Assembly: GCA_011959205.1 (NCBI GenBank)
Contig: BLLV01000149.1
Coordinates: forward strand, 1 to 64,000
Direction: 5' to 3'
DNA length: 64,000 nucleotides
Origin: Bacteroidaceae bacterium
GTDB lineage: Bacteria > Bacteroidota > Bacteroidia > Bacteroidales > Bacteroidaceae
Made by a program: the position numbers and the translations under genes. Shown here piece after piece: positions 46,983 to 54,480 of this stretch (position 1 is the stretch's first letter; every line of letters begins with the position of its first letter). The notes beneath the pieces are model-generated. The model ran no database searches, was not told the DNA's origin, and saw nothing but the letters and a program-made list of their open reading frames with translations.

Positions 46983-47672
46983 TTATTCGCATTCAAAACA
47001 ATATCCGTACCCCAGGCGGGTGACGATATATTTTCCGTATTCGCCTATTTTCTTGCGCAGGCGGGTGATGTTGACATCAATGGTACGGTCCAGCACATAG
47101 ACTTCCTCCTGCCATATTTTAGCCAGGATGTCCTCGCGTGAGAATACGCGACCTTTGTTTTGCAACAACAGCAACAGAATTTCGAATTCCTTCTTGGTCA
47201 GGGAGATTTCCATGCCGTTTATGCTGGCTTTCTTTTTGGTGGTGTCTATCAGGAGCCCCTTGTACTGCAATTGTTCCTGCACTTCTTTCCCCGGTGTGGA
47301 ACCGGTGCGTCGGAGGACAGCCTTGACACGTGCTATTACCTCACGCAGTGAAAAGGGCTTCGAGATATAGTCGTCGGCTCCCAGGTTGAATCCTGTTACG
47401 GTATCGTTTTCAGTATCTTTAGCGGTGATGAATATGATGGGGATAGAAGCGGTGGCTTTATTCTTTTTCAGCATGTTCGCCATTTTGAATCCTGATATTT
47501 CTCCCATCATCACATCCAACAGCAACAGGTCGTATCGGGCCGGTTCCATCTTCAGCGCTGCTTCAGCTGAGTTTGCTGTATCTACTAAATACCCTTCGTT
47601 CTCCAGATTGAATTGAAGAATCTCACAGAGGTCTTCTTCATCGTCAACTACTAAAATGCGGTAATCGTTCAT
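46983..47672 (-). CDS. PhoB/OmpR-family response regulator
   Basis: A 229-residue response regulator. The receiver domain has the acidic pocket VVDDEEDL, phosphoacceptor Asp53 in LLLLDVMMGEISGF, the Thr/Ala of FITAKDTE, and Lys105 in YISKPFSLREV. The winged helix-turn-helix (about residues 135-228) has KEFEILLLLLQNKGRVFSREDILAKIW and DRTIDVNITRLRKKIGEYGKYIVTRLGYGYCF. It should bind DNA as a dimer to direct repeats. Its gene is first in the pair and has a very good promoter. Confidence 0.94.
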   Translation of the reverse strand: MNDYRILVVDDEEDLCEILQFNLENEGYLVDTANSAEAALKMEPARYDLLLLDVMMGEISGFKMANMLKKNKATASIPIIFITAKDTENDTVTGFNLGADDYISKPFSLREVIARVKAVLRRTGSTPGKEVQEQLQYKGLLIDTTKKKASINGMEISLTKKEFEILLLLLQNKGRVFSREDILAKIWQEEVYVLDRTIDVNITRLRKKIGEYGKYIVTRLGYGYCFECE

Positions 47673-47692
47673 ATATCCATCTTTTTATGTTA

Positions 47693-47724
47693 CAAAACTA
47701 ATCTTTTCTGATCAGCATTGCAAA
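47693..47724 (-). promoter_or_regulatory. Promoter of the response-regulator/kinase operon
   Basis: On the minus strand, TTTG (47724 to 47721), a 20-base spacer and TAGTTTTG (47700 to 47693) match the Bacteroidetes -33/-7 consensus. The -7 box lies 20 bases before the start codon. Confidence 0.75.
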
Positions 47725-47818
47725 GATGGAGTATTTTTATTACTATTTGATGAAAGAAATATTACAAAAAGATTACATGTTATAAAATCGTTGAGTTTTA
47801 TATCACAGTTTCTACAGA

Positions 47819-48862
47819 TTATGATTTCGTAAACTCTCCAGCCACCGGAATACTCATTTCGTAACGTATTTCTTTTTCGCTCTTTCCATGTCCTAAAAGG
47901 AACATCAGTTTGGTAAGAACGGATTCTACCGTGCTGTCATAACCGCTGATGACTCCTGCATCCAGCAGGTGGAGTCCGGTTTCATACCTTCCCATTTCTA
48001 CAGTTCCGGTAGAACATTGGGAGATGTTGACAATAATGATTCCCCGTGAAGTGGCATCTTTTAAAAGTTCGATGAACCACGGTTTTTGCGGAGCGTTACC
48101 CGAACCATAGGTTTTTAATACCACTGCTCGTAACCCCGGTGTATGCAGGATATTGCTGATCATATTTTCCTGGATGCCCGGGAAAAGGGTCAGTATAATT
48201 ACATTGGTGTCGTAAAGATAATGCGGCTTTAATGGCAGATTGGGGTCGGCTTTATGAATACGGTCATATTCATATTTTATGTGGATACCTGCTGTTGCCA
48301 GCGAAGGGAAATTGTATGAACGGAACGCATTGAAATTCTCCGCATTGATTTTGGTGGTACGGTTTCCGCGCAACAGATGGTTTTCGAAGAAGATGCATAC
48401 TTCGGGTACAATAGCGGTGCCGTCCGGATGTTTGGCAGCAGCTATTTCTATGGAAGTGATCAGGTTTTCCTTTCCGTCGGTGCGCAGCATACCGATGGGT
48501 AGCTGGCTGCCTGTCAGGATAACCGGCTTGCTCAGGTTTTCCAGCATGAAGCTGAGTGCGGAAGCGGTGTATGCCATGGTATCCGTTCCGTGCAGGATGA
48601 CGAACCCGTCAAAATTATCATAGTTGGATTTTATGATTTTAACTAGTTGGGCCCATAAGGCAGGTTCCATGTCCGAAGAGTCAATAGGCGGATTGAATTG
48701 ATAAGAGGATATGCGATAGTTGAATCGCTTCAATTCGGGTACGTTTTCTTGTAACCGATCGAAATTAAAGGCTTCTAGCGCACCTGTCTCGGAATTTTCA
48801 ATCATGCCGATCGTACCACCTGTATATATTAACAAAACGGAAGGATACTCACACTGTTTCAT
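47819..48862 (-). CDS. ansA: Type I (cytoplasmic) L-asparaginase
   Basis: A 347-residue L-asparaginase, which hydrolyses asparagine to aspartate and ammonia. The first catalytic Thr is in VLLIYTGGTIGMIENSETGALEAF (residues about 9-32) and the second in FVILHGTDTMAYTASALSFMLENL near residue 100. VILTGSQLPIGMLRTDGKENLITSIE and RAVVLKTYGSGNAPQ follow. It lacks a signal peptide, matching cytoplasmic type I. The open frame extends 51 codons upstream, but that part crosses the promoter and reads as hydrophobic nonsense, so the ATG at 48862 was used. Confidence 0.94.
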   Translation of the reverse strand: MKQCEYPSVLLIYTGGTIGMIENSETGALEAFNFDRLQENVPELKRFNYRISSYQFNPPIDSSDMEPALWAQLVKIIKSNYDNFDGFVILHGTDTMAYTASALSFMLENLSKPVILTGSQLPIGMLRTDGKENLITSIEIAAAKHPDGTAIVPEVCIFFENHLLRGNRTTKINAENFNAFRSYNFPSLATAGIHIKYEYDRIHKADPNLPLKPHYLYDTNVIILTLFPGIQENMISNILHTPGLRAVVLKTYGSGNAPQKPWFIELLKDATSRGIIIVNISQCSTGTVEMGRYETGLHLLDAGVISGYDSTVESVLTKLMFLLGHGKSEKEIRYEMSIPVAGEFTKS

Positions 48863-48888
48863 ACATTTTCTCTGGTTATGTTTTGGCA

Positions 48889-48921
48889 CAAAGATAGTAA
48901 TTATGTGTAAGTATGACAAAA
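48889..48921 (-). promoter_or_regulatory. Promoter of the asparaginase gene
   Basis: On the minus strand, TTTG (48921 to 48918), a 21-base spacer and TATCTTTG (48896 to 48889) fit the Bacteroidetes consensus. The transcription start would lie about 20 bases before the ATG at 48862. Confidence 0.7.
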
Positions 48922-49058
48922 ATAAGAGGAAAAAATAACAAAATGTTTTCTGTGTATGCAGATGGTATGTTGAGGATCTGTTGAACAAATCTCTTTCTTC
49001 GGGTGTATATATCATAAGATGAACTTTAAATTATGGACCTTTATCATTCAATGATCTA

Positions 49059-49985
49059 ATGGAAGCTCAGATAGAACATAAAAAGAGATTTACTTTTTCC
49101 CGGTTTCTTAAAATCCTGAAAGATACTGTTCAGGGATTTGTGGACGATGATGTGACGCGTTTAAGTGGTTCGCTGGCTTATGCCACTTTATTTTCCATCG
49201 TGCCTTTTCTCTCCCTTTTAGTTACGATAGGTGTGTTTCTTCATATTGATTTGGCCGGCCAGCTTTATGTCTGGCTGGAACCTGTGGTGGGAAAAGAGGT
49301 GATTGAATCGTTTCGTGCTATTTTGGATAGTGCAGAGGCGACGAATGCTACCTCTTTTGCCGCAGTAGTCAGTTTGGGAGTTTCTGTTTTTGGTGCGACG
49401 ACTATTTTTGCCGAAATACAGAGTTCACTGAATACGATTTGGGGAATAAAGGCAGTGCCTAAAAAAGGCTGGCTGAAATATATTAAAAACAGATTGCTTT
49501 CTTTTTCTATTATTTTAGTATTTGCTTTTATTATGTTGGTTACATTTAGCGTGACAAACATTATTGTGGAGCTGGGGAACAGGTTTGTGAATCACCATCC
49601 CGATGTGGCGGAATATGTAGTGAAGGCGATGGGGGTGTTGATGAATGTGTGTGTTACTGTGTTGGTATTTACATTGATTTTCAAACTGCTTCCCGATGCA
49701 AAGTTGAAAAGCAAGGATGTGTTTATTGGGGCGGTAGTGACCACTTTGCTTTTGTTGGTGGGGCAGTGGGGGATCTCCTTTTATATAGGGATGGCCAATG
49801 TGGGAAATGTTTACGGAGCCGCTGCTTTTATGATTGTTTTCATTACATGGATTTATTATTCGGCTATTATTATATATATAGGTGCGGAGTTCACACAGGC
49901 GTGGGCGAATGAGATGGGAGGAAAGATTGTGCCTGATGAGTATGCAGTGGCAACAAAAGTGATAGAGATACGTGAGGACGATTAG
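49059..49985 (+). CDS. YihY/BrkB family inner-membrane protein
   Basis: A 308-residue membrane protein with about six helices. Family marks are VTRLSGSLAYATLFSIVPFLSLLVTIGVFL near residue 30-60, the FGATTIFAEIQSSLNTIWGIK segment near 110, and the C-terminal NVYGAAAFMIVFITWIYYSAIIIYIGAEFTQAWA block. BrkB was first linked to serum resistance in Bordetella; the general role of YihY/BrkB proteins is not settled. The C-terminus is cytoplasmic and acidic. It is convergent with trpG, from which it is separated by a complex palindromic element. Confidence 0.88.
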   Translation: MEAQIEHKKRFTFSRFLKILKDTVQGFVDDDVTRLSGSLAYATLFSIVPFLSLLVTIGVFLHIDLAGQLYVWLEPVVGKEVIESFRAILDSAEATNATSFAAVVSLGVSVFGATTIFAEIQSSLNTIWGIKAVPKKGWLKYIKNRLLSFSIILVFAFIMLVTFSVTNIIVELGNRFVNHHPDVAEYVVKAMGVLMNVCVTVLVFTLIFKLLPDAKLKSKDVFIGAVVTTLLLLVGQWGISFYIGMANVGNVYGAAAFMIVFITWIYYSAIIIYIGAEFTQAWANEMGGKIVPDEYAVATKVIEIREDD

Positions 49986-50069
49986 GATGTTTGCCTCCTT
50001 TAACCCTTGATGGCATATAGGTAAGTCGTTTGTACCGCCAGGTTAAGCTCTTTTATTCTGTTTTATATT

Positions 50070-50157
50070 ACTGCCGCCCATGGGCGGTTGTATAACTCAC
50101 TGTAGTGGGTTGTACGACCGCCTATAGTGGGTTTTACAACCCACTGTTGGCGGCAGT
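50070..50157. repeat. Nested palindromic element between brkB-like gene and trpG
   Basis: An outer inverted repeat ACTGCCGCC (50070-50078) / GGCGGCAGT (50149-50157) encloses two further hairpins. GGCGGTTGTATAACTCACT pairs with AGTGGGTTGTACGACCGCC (about 50082-50122), with most mismatches allowing G-U pairs. GTGGGTT pairs with AACCCAC (about 50127-50144). The word GTGGGTTnTAC is repeated. It sits between convergent genes and may be a bidirectional terminator or a dispersed REP-like element. Without a T run the terminator role is uncertain. Confidence 0.7.
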
Positions 50158-50232
50158 AGCAGGGAGCGGCAAGAAAACCTTTAGTCCTCCTGTTGGTTCC
50201 TTTTGGTTTGTGGGATGGGTGCATGTATGCAG

Positions 50233-50802
50233 TCAGGCACCTAAAAAATTGCTAATAATGGTTTTGCCATCGGGGGTCAGTACGGATTCGGGGTGGAACT
50301 GGATGCCGTGAATGTCATATTCCTTGTGTTTTAACGCCATGATGAATCCTTCTTGGCTCACTGCTGTTACTTGCAGGCAGTCGGGGAGTCCCACCATATC
50401 TACTACCCATGAGTGATAGCGCCCCACATATATTTCATCCGGCAGCCCGTTAAAGATATAATCCTTTGCTTTGTTTTTTGTTGAAATCAGTGTTTGCATG
50501 CCGTGAAACACTTCGCTCAGGTTAGTGAGTTTGCTTCCGAAGGCTTCTCCTATCGCTTGTTCTCCCAGGCATACGCCTAGCATCGGTTTCTTTCCGGTGT
50601 ATGCTTTGATGACTTCGGGCAGCAAGCCGGCTTCCGACGGAATGCCGGGACCGGGCGAAAGAATTATTTTGTCGAACAGTTCCAGTTCTTCCAGCCGGAA
50701 AGCATCGTTGCGCAGTACGGTTACTTCTGCTCCCAGTTCCTTTACCAGATGGCTCAGGTTGTAGGTGAATGAGTCGTAATTGTCTATAATCACTATGTTC
50801 AT
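50233..50802 (-). CDS. trpG: Anthranilate synthase glutamine amidotransferase subunit (TrpG/PabA)
   Basis: A 189-residue class I glutamine amidotransferase, which supplies ammonia to anthranilate synthase component I. The start [22 protein letters not shown] is typical of TrpG/PabA. The nucleophile Cys79 is in [19 protein letters not shown], and the catalytic His and Glu are in [24 protein letters not shown]. The residue after the usual CLG is Glu where His is commonest, which may be a lineage variant. It overlaps trpB by 4 bases (ATGA), so the two are translationally coupled. Component I (trpE or pabB) is not encoded in this window. It could serve tryptophan or folate synthesis; the trp attenuator upstream favours tryptophan. 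Confidence 0.88.
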   Translation of the reverse strand: MNIVIIDNYDSFTYNLSHLVKELGAEVTVLRNDAFRLEELELFDKIILSPGPGIPSEAGLLPEVIKAYTGKKPMLGVCLGEQAIGEAFGSKLTNLSEVFHGMQTLISTKNKAKDYIFNGLPDEIYVGRYHSWVVDMVGLPDCLQVTAVSQEGFIMALKHKEYDIHGIQFHPESVLTPDGKTIISNFLGA

Positions 50803-51986
50803 GATGGATCGTTTTTTTGCAGGTAAGTTTCAATGTCCTTATCTCCGCGTCCCGATACGGTGAGAACCACTACATCCGTGGGCTTGAACCTGATTTTGTT
50901 CAGTGCTCCCAGTGCGTGGGCTGATTCCAGTGCGGGAATAATTCCTTCCAGACGCGTCAGTTCAAAGGCGGCGTGGATGGCTTCATCGTCATTTATGGCG
51001 AGTGCCAGGGCGCGTTTTTGCTTCGCTAGGTTGGCATGCATGGGACCGATGCCGGGGTAGTCCAGGCCGGCGGAGATGGAGTATGGTTCCTCTACCTGTC
51101 CGTGCTCGTCTTGGATAACCAAGGTCTTTGCTCCGTGGATAATTCCCATTTTTCCCAGTTGGATAGTAGCAGCCGAGAATCCGGTGCCTATGCCTTTGCC
51201 ACCCGCTTCGGCCAGCACAATCTGTACCCGTTCATCGTCTATGTAGTGATAGATGCTTCCTGCTGCATTGCTTCCTCCGCCTATGCAAGCTATTAGGAAA
51301 TCGGGGTGTTCCCGTCCTTCTTGTTCCTTCAGCTGCTTCTTGATCTCCTCGCTGATGACGGATTGCAGGCGTGCTACCATGTCTGGGTAGGGGTGAGGCC
51401 CTACGGTGGAACCAATGACGTAGTATGTATCTTCAGGGTGAAGGCACCAGTCGCGGATTGCTTCGTCTGTGGCGTCCTTCAGTGTCATGTTACCGGCAGT
51501 GACAGGGCGTACTTCGGCGCCCAGCATTTTCATTTTTTCCACATTGACGTGCTGGCGTTCCACATCCGTCTTGCCCATGTAGACAATGCACTGCATGTTC
51601 ATCAAGGCACATACCGTGGCGGTAGCCACGCCATGTTGTCCTGCTCCGGTTTCGGCAATGATGCGGGTTTTTCCCATCCGCTTTGCCAGCAACACCTGTC
51701 CGATGGCATTATTGATTTTGTGTGCTCCGGTGTGATTCAAGTCTTCGCGTTTCAGATAGATTTTACATCCGTACTTCTCACTTAGCCGGTTTGCCAAGTA
51801 AAGAGGCGAAGGGCGTCCTACATAGTCGTGCAGTAGCTGGTGAAATTCTTTTTTGAATTCTTCACTTTCCAATACTTTGGAATAGGCGTTTTTCAACTCT
51901 TCCACACAAAAATGAAGGATCTCGGGAATATATGCCCCACCAAATTCGCCATAATAACCTTCCTTATTTACCTGATAAGTTTTCAT
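50799..51986 (-). CDS. trpB: Tryptophan synthase beta chain
   Basis: A 395-residue PLP enzyme that joins indole and serine. The start [21 protein letters not shown], the PLP lysine in [24 protein letters not shown] (Lys near residue 88), the [21 protein letters not shown] segment near 110, the PLP phosphate site [17 protein letters not shown] near 230 and the C-terminal [17 protein letters not shown] are all present. Length is normal. It is the first gene of an operon preceded by a full trp attenuator (52034-52220) and followed directly by trpG. The alpha subunit and trpE, D, C and F are not in this window. Confidence 0.97.
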   Translation of the reverse strand: MKTYQVNKEGYYGEFGGAYIPEILHFCVEELKNAYSKVLESEEFKKEFHQLLHDYVGRPSPLYLANRLSEKYGCKIYLKREDLNHTGAHKINNAIGQVLLAKRMGKTRIIAETGAGQHGVATATVCALMNMQCIVYMGKTDVERQHVNVEKMKMLGAEVRPVTAGNMTLKDATDEAIRDWCLHPEDTYYVIGSTVGPHPYPDMVARLQSVISEEIKKQLKEQEGREHPDFLIACIGGGSNAAGSIYHYIDDERVQIVLAEAGGKGIGTGFSAATIQLGKMGIIHGAKTLVIQDEHGQVEEPYSISAGLDYPGIGPMHANLAKQKRALALAINDDEAIHAAFELTRLEGIIPALESAHALGALNKIRFKPTDVVVLTVSGRGDKDIETYLQKNDPS

Positions 51987-52033
51987 TGTTGTTTCCTATT
52001 TAATTTTGATTGTCTGTTGCATTTACAAAAAAA

Positions 52034-52055
52034 GCCTGTCGTAAGTACGACAGGC
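52034..52055 (-). terminator. trp attenuator terminator hairpin
   Basis: GCCTGTCGTA (52034-52043) and TACGACAGGC (52046-52055) form a perfect 10-bp stem. On the transcribed (minus) strand it is followed by a run of seven T residues. It lies 48 bases before the trpB start. A segment at the end of the leader peptide (GTCGTAAG, read on the minus strand at 52114-52107) is exactly complementary to CTTACGAC (52045-52038) in the loop and 3' arm of this stem, so it can form a competing antiterminator. Confidence 0.88.
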
Positions 52056-52107
52056 CTTTTTGAATATCCTTTTAGAATGTCAGGTATATATACATGGTCC
52101 GATTCCC

Positions 52108-52170
52108 TTACGACTTGTTCAGTTGCAAGAAACGCCACCAATATATATTTACCAAGATTCTATTCATCAT
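52108..52170 (-). CDS. trpL: trp operon leader peptide with tandem Trp codons
   Basis: A 20-codon reading frame starting with two ATG codons (52170 and 52167) and ending in TAA at 52110-52108. It contains Tyr-Trp-Trp (TAT TGG TGG) at residues 10-12. It lies about 14 bases downstream of a consensus promoter start and upstream of an intrinsic terminator in front of trpB. In the classical attenuation model, a ribosome stalled at the Trp codons when Trp-tRNA is scarce leaves the peptide's 3' end (GTCGTAAG, overlapping the stop codon) free to pair with the terminator's 3' arm, so transcription continues into trpB. When Trp is plentiful the ribosome reaches the stop codon, covers that segment, and the terminator forms. 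Confidence 0.85.
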   Translation of the reverse strand: MMNRILVNIYWWRFLQLNKS

Positions 52171-52189
52171 TTCTGTTTTTATTTCGGGG

Positions 52190-52220
52190 CAAATGTAAGC
52201 GTTTTGTTTTAAACTCCAAA
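52190..52220 (-). promoter_or_regulatory. Promoter of the trp attenuator and trpB-trpG
   Basis: On the minus strand, TTTG (52220 to 52217), a 19-base spacer and TACATTTG (52197 to 52190) are a textbook TTTG-N19-TAnnTTTG promoter. The start of transcription would fall near 52183, about 13 bases before the leader peptide. Confidence 0.85.
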
Positions 52221-52239
52221 GAAAAACTTACTTTTTTTG

Positions 52240-52488
52240 CTATTTGTTTGCTGTTTCATACATCTTCCCTTTCACTTCCTCTACTTTTTCTGCCACTTCA
52301 TGGCCTACTTTTTCTGCTTTATGTTTTGCATCATGGGCTAAATCTTTAGCCTCTTCTTTCAGGTTTTGAAAGGCATCTTGTACATTTCTTTTCAATTGAC
52401 GCCCTTTGTTACTGTGTGCAAAACAACTCAATGCACTGCCTACTAACGCTCCTAGTGCCAGTCCGGCAAAGAATTTTCCATTATTCAT
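52240..52488 (-). CDS. Small YtxH-like protein
   Basis: An 82-residue protein. It has one N-terminal membrane segment (KFFAGLALGALVGSALSCFA, with the glycine-rich G-x3-G pattern of YtxH proteins), the GRQLKR turn, and then a long charged alpha-helix (about residues 32-78, DAFQNLKEEAKDLAHDAKHKAEKVGHEVAEKVEEVKGKMYE) likely to form a coiled coil or amphipathic surface. YtxH-type proteins are linked to general stress in Firmicutes; the role here is unknown. It is a single-gene unit that ends just before the trp promoter. Confidence 0.8.
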   Translation of the reverse strand: MNNGKFFAGLALGALVGSALSCFAHSNKGRQLKRNVQDAFQNLKEEAKDLAHDAKHKAEKVGHEVAEKVEEVKGKMYETANK

Positions 52489-52650
52489 AATCTTATTACT
52501 TTAAATTGGTTTTATAAATGAACATTCCGGCAGGGTAAATGGTTCTTTGTACATCAGTTAATAAATCATTAAAATTGAGTGTATGAAACGTAAACATTGG
52601 ATAAGAATAGGTATATTCGCTTCATTAATAAATTTAAATAGGATTGGCTT

Positions 52651-53217
52651 ATGAAGACAATGAATTATGCTATAATCAGATGCATTTGTGCATTGGTCAT
52701 TGGTGTGCTGCTGGTAGTATGGCCCGAGGCTGCTATTGTTTATCTGGTTGTCACTATCGGCGTATTGTTTCTGGTACCGGGGCTTTTTTCGGTTTTCGGA
52801 TATTTGGTTCGCGGCAGGCGGAATGAAGCTATGTTTCCCGTCATCGGGTTAGGCAGTCTGTTGTTCGGGGTGTGGTTGATGGTGATGCCGGCTTTTTTTG
52901 TAAGTAGCCTGATGTATGTACTAGGAGCTGTTCTGGTTTTGGCAGGAATCAGCCAGATCGTAAATTTGTCGGCTGCCCGTACGTGGACGGTGGTGCCGGC
53001 CGCTTTCTTTGTGGTGCCTGTATTGGTGTTAACGGCAGGTATTGTGGTATTGTTCAATCCGTTTACCGCTGCTACTGTTCCCTTTCTGGTTCTGGGAGTA
53101 AGCAGTATTGTTTATGGCGTGTCCGATTTGATAAATATCCTGCGTTTTCGTCAGAAGAAAGAACCGGTTATGCCTGAAATAGAGGATGTTGTTCCTATAG
53201 AAGAGATAAAAGACTAA
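52651..53217 (+). CDS. HdeD/DUF308 family membrane protein
   Basis: A 188-residue inner-membrane protein with six hydrophobic helices in two similar sets of three. Each set has the DUF308 pattern of a helix ending in P/G and short charged loops (IGVLLVVWPEAAIVYLVVTIGVLFLVPGLFSVFGYLVRG and IVVLFNPFTAATVPFLVLGVSSIVYGVSDLINIL). HdeD-type proteins are tied to acid resistance in E. coli, but the function of most members is unknown. The C-terminal tail is acidic (EIEDVVPIEEIKD). The next gene starts 10 bases later. Confidence 0.82.
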   Translation: MKTMNYAIIRCICALVIGVLLVVWPEAAIVYLVVTIGVLFLVPGLFSVFGYLVRGRRNEAMFPVIGLGSLLFGVWLMVMPAFFVSSLMYVLGAVLVLAGISQIVNLSAARTWTVVPAAFFVVPVLVLTAGIVVLFNPFTAATVPFLVLGVSSIVYGVSDLINILRFRQKKEPVMPEIEDVVPIEEIKD

Positions 53218-53227
53218 TCCGGTTGAT

Positions 53228-53632
53228 ATGAAAACACGAAGGTATTACTTTTTATTTCTTTTGATTTTATGTATGGTGGCAGGTTGTAAGGGAACTTCTT
53301 CACCTTCCACCGTATCTGAAACGGATGAGCATGTGGGGACATGTGAGGGGGAAAAAGCGAAAGCTATTTTGTGGGTGGATTATAAAAAAGGTCGTAAGAT
53401 AGTGGACGGCACCCCGATAAGGACGGTGAAGGTCTATGCGGATGTTCATGCCGATGGAAGTCTGGAAGTGCTTTCCTGGTGCAAAAAGCAGCCGATGAAG
53501 GTAGAAAATTACTTGTTGAAAAGGGTGGAAGTTTACCGGATCAGGAAAGAGATGTTCGAAGGAGGATATCTGAAACCGGGGGAACAGTATTTGCAGTTGC
53601 GCTATTTGCCGGGAGAGGTGAAGCCATTATAG
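53228..53632 (+). CDS. Hypothetical lipoprotein
   Basis: A 134-residue lipoprotein (lipobox ending at Cys20, MVAGC, then KGTSSPS). The mature part is a single compact domain with the sequence AILWVDYKKGRKIVDGTPIRTVKVYADVHADGSLEVLSWCKKQPMKVENYLLKRVEVYRIRKEMFEGGYLKPGEQYLQLRYLPG split over several strands and a helix. I do not recognise the family with confidence; small Bacteroides-only lipoproteins of this type exist (DUF4891-like is one possibility). It follows the DUF308 gene by 10 bases and may share its transcript. Confidence 0.6.
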   Translation: MKTRRYYFLFLLILCMVAGCKGTSSPSTVSETDEHVGTCEGEKAKAILWVDYKKGRKIVDGTPIRTVKVYADVHADGSLEVLSWCKKQPMKVENYLLKRVEVYRIRKEMFEGGYLKPGEQYLQLRYLPGEVKPL

Positions 53633-53830
53633 CTTATTCTTTATAGCTTTGCTGCACAAACATTTCAATCAAAATTTTGCTTTGAGAGACACTCAGGATT
53701 ATTTTACTAAGATAAAAGAGATTTCATCGAGTACCATCAATCAATTTTATGTTAGGAGTAAACGGCTTTATCTATATCCTCTTTTTTGACCCTTATCATG
53801 AATTGAATCCGATGGTGCACTTATATTTTT

Positions 53831-54182
53831 GTGGAGAACAACCTGCCCCGAACCCCCCTTTGGAATTTATCTTTTACCTTACCTTCGCCATGTCTGTTGA
53901 GGAATGAAGGTAATCAGATGTTGAACGACGCCTTGCGTGCCCGCGACCGTCATGAGAAGGCGCTTCAGATAGAACGTCAGTCAGCTTCCATCCTTATCCG
54001 CAATATCATTATGCCCTGCCGTCATATTCCTTTTGCTCTGCATCGCGTTCCTTGCCCGTGTCCTCCGTTTCAACCGCACCATCAGCTTCAAGAATCTTTA
54101 TACCCGGTTCCGGAAGAAGTTCGGCATGAGTCTTTCGGAATGCCAGAAGGATGGAGGCAATCTTTCGACGAAGGAGAAGTGA
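53831..54182 (+). pseudogene. Frameshifted remnant of a membrane-anchored protein
   Basis: Up to about 54010 one frame reads a coiled-coil-like stretch (ALRARDRHEKALQIERQSASILIRNII). From about 54012 another frame continues with a transmembrane helix (AVIFLLLCIAFLARVL) and a basic cytoplasmic tail ending at TGA 54180-54182 (RFRKKFGMSLSECQKDGGNLSTKEK). Read together they look like the C-terminal helix, membrane anchor and tail of a longer protein whose first part is lost. A frameshift near 54010 broke it. The family could not be named. The 200 bases before it (53633-53830) show nothing I can identify. Confidence 0.5.
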
Positions 54183-54225
54183 TTTTGGCAATCGGATGCT
54201 AATTTCGTAAAAGTTTCGGCGCAAT

Positions 54226-54257
54226 TTTGCTGTTATAAATTATTCTTTGTAATTTTG
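54226..54257 (+). promoter_or_regulatory. Promoter of the surface-lipoprotein cluster
   Basis: TTTG (54226-54229), a 20-base spacer and TAATTTTG (54250-54257) match the Bacteroidetes consensus. This is the only consensus promoter found in front of the lipoprotein run starting at 54481. Transcription would start near 54264. Confidence 0.7.
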
Positions 54258-54480
54258 TGCACAAACATTTGTGAATTGTTTGCAAACATTATTAATCCCA
54301 TATAAAAAGACAGAAACATTATATCAGAAGAAATTATCTACCAATAGTTGGCGGAGGCAGCACGGAACCCGATGGCGACCAGGACAAGACCCCGTTAGGC
54401 TAAGTTTTTTACGAACGGCATCATCGGCTAGCGATGAGTGTCGTCACAGACTTGATTCTAAAACAACAACTATAAACAAA
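54258..54480 (+). other. Long leader of the lipoprotein cluster
   Basis: About 217 transcribed bases precede the first lipoprotein gene. They contain a 6-bp hairpin (TCATCG at 54421-54426, CGATGA at 54432-54437) and an open stretch without a start codon that ends with GGGSTEPDGDQDKTPLG and TAA at 54402-54404. This looks like the tail of a lost gene, or chance. The frame of the lipoprotein is open through the leader (from an ATG at 54271), but a signal peptide begins only at 54481, so the leader is taken as non-coding. Confidence 0.45.

Noticed and set aside
48863..49015. A 51-codon N-terminal extension of the asparaginase
   Set aside because: It crosses the TTTG-N21-TATCTTTG promoter and reads as hydrophobic sequence unlike the family.
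50070..50157. CRISPR-like repeats
   Set aside because: The units are nested palindromes without spacers of regular length, and no cas genes are near.
53831..54202. An intact 123-residue gene
   Set aside because: Only the first half looks protein-like in this frame. A transmembrane helix and basic tail continue in another frame, so it is a frameshifted remnant.
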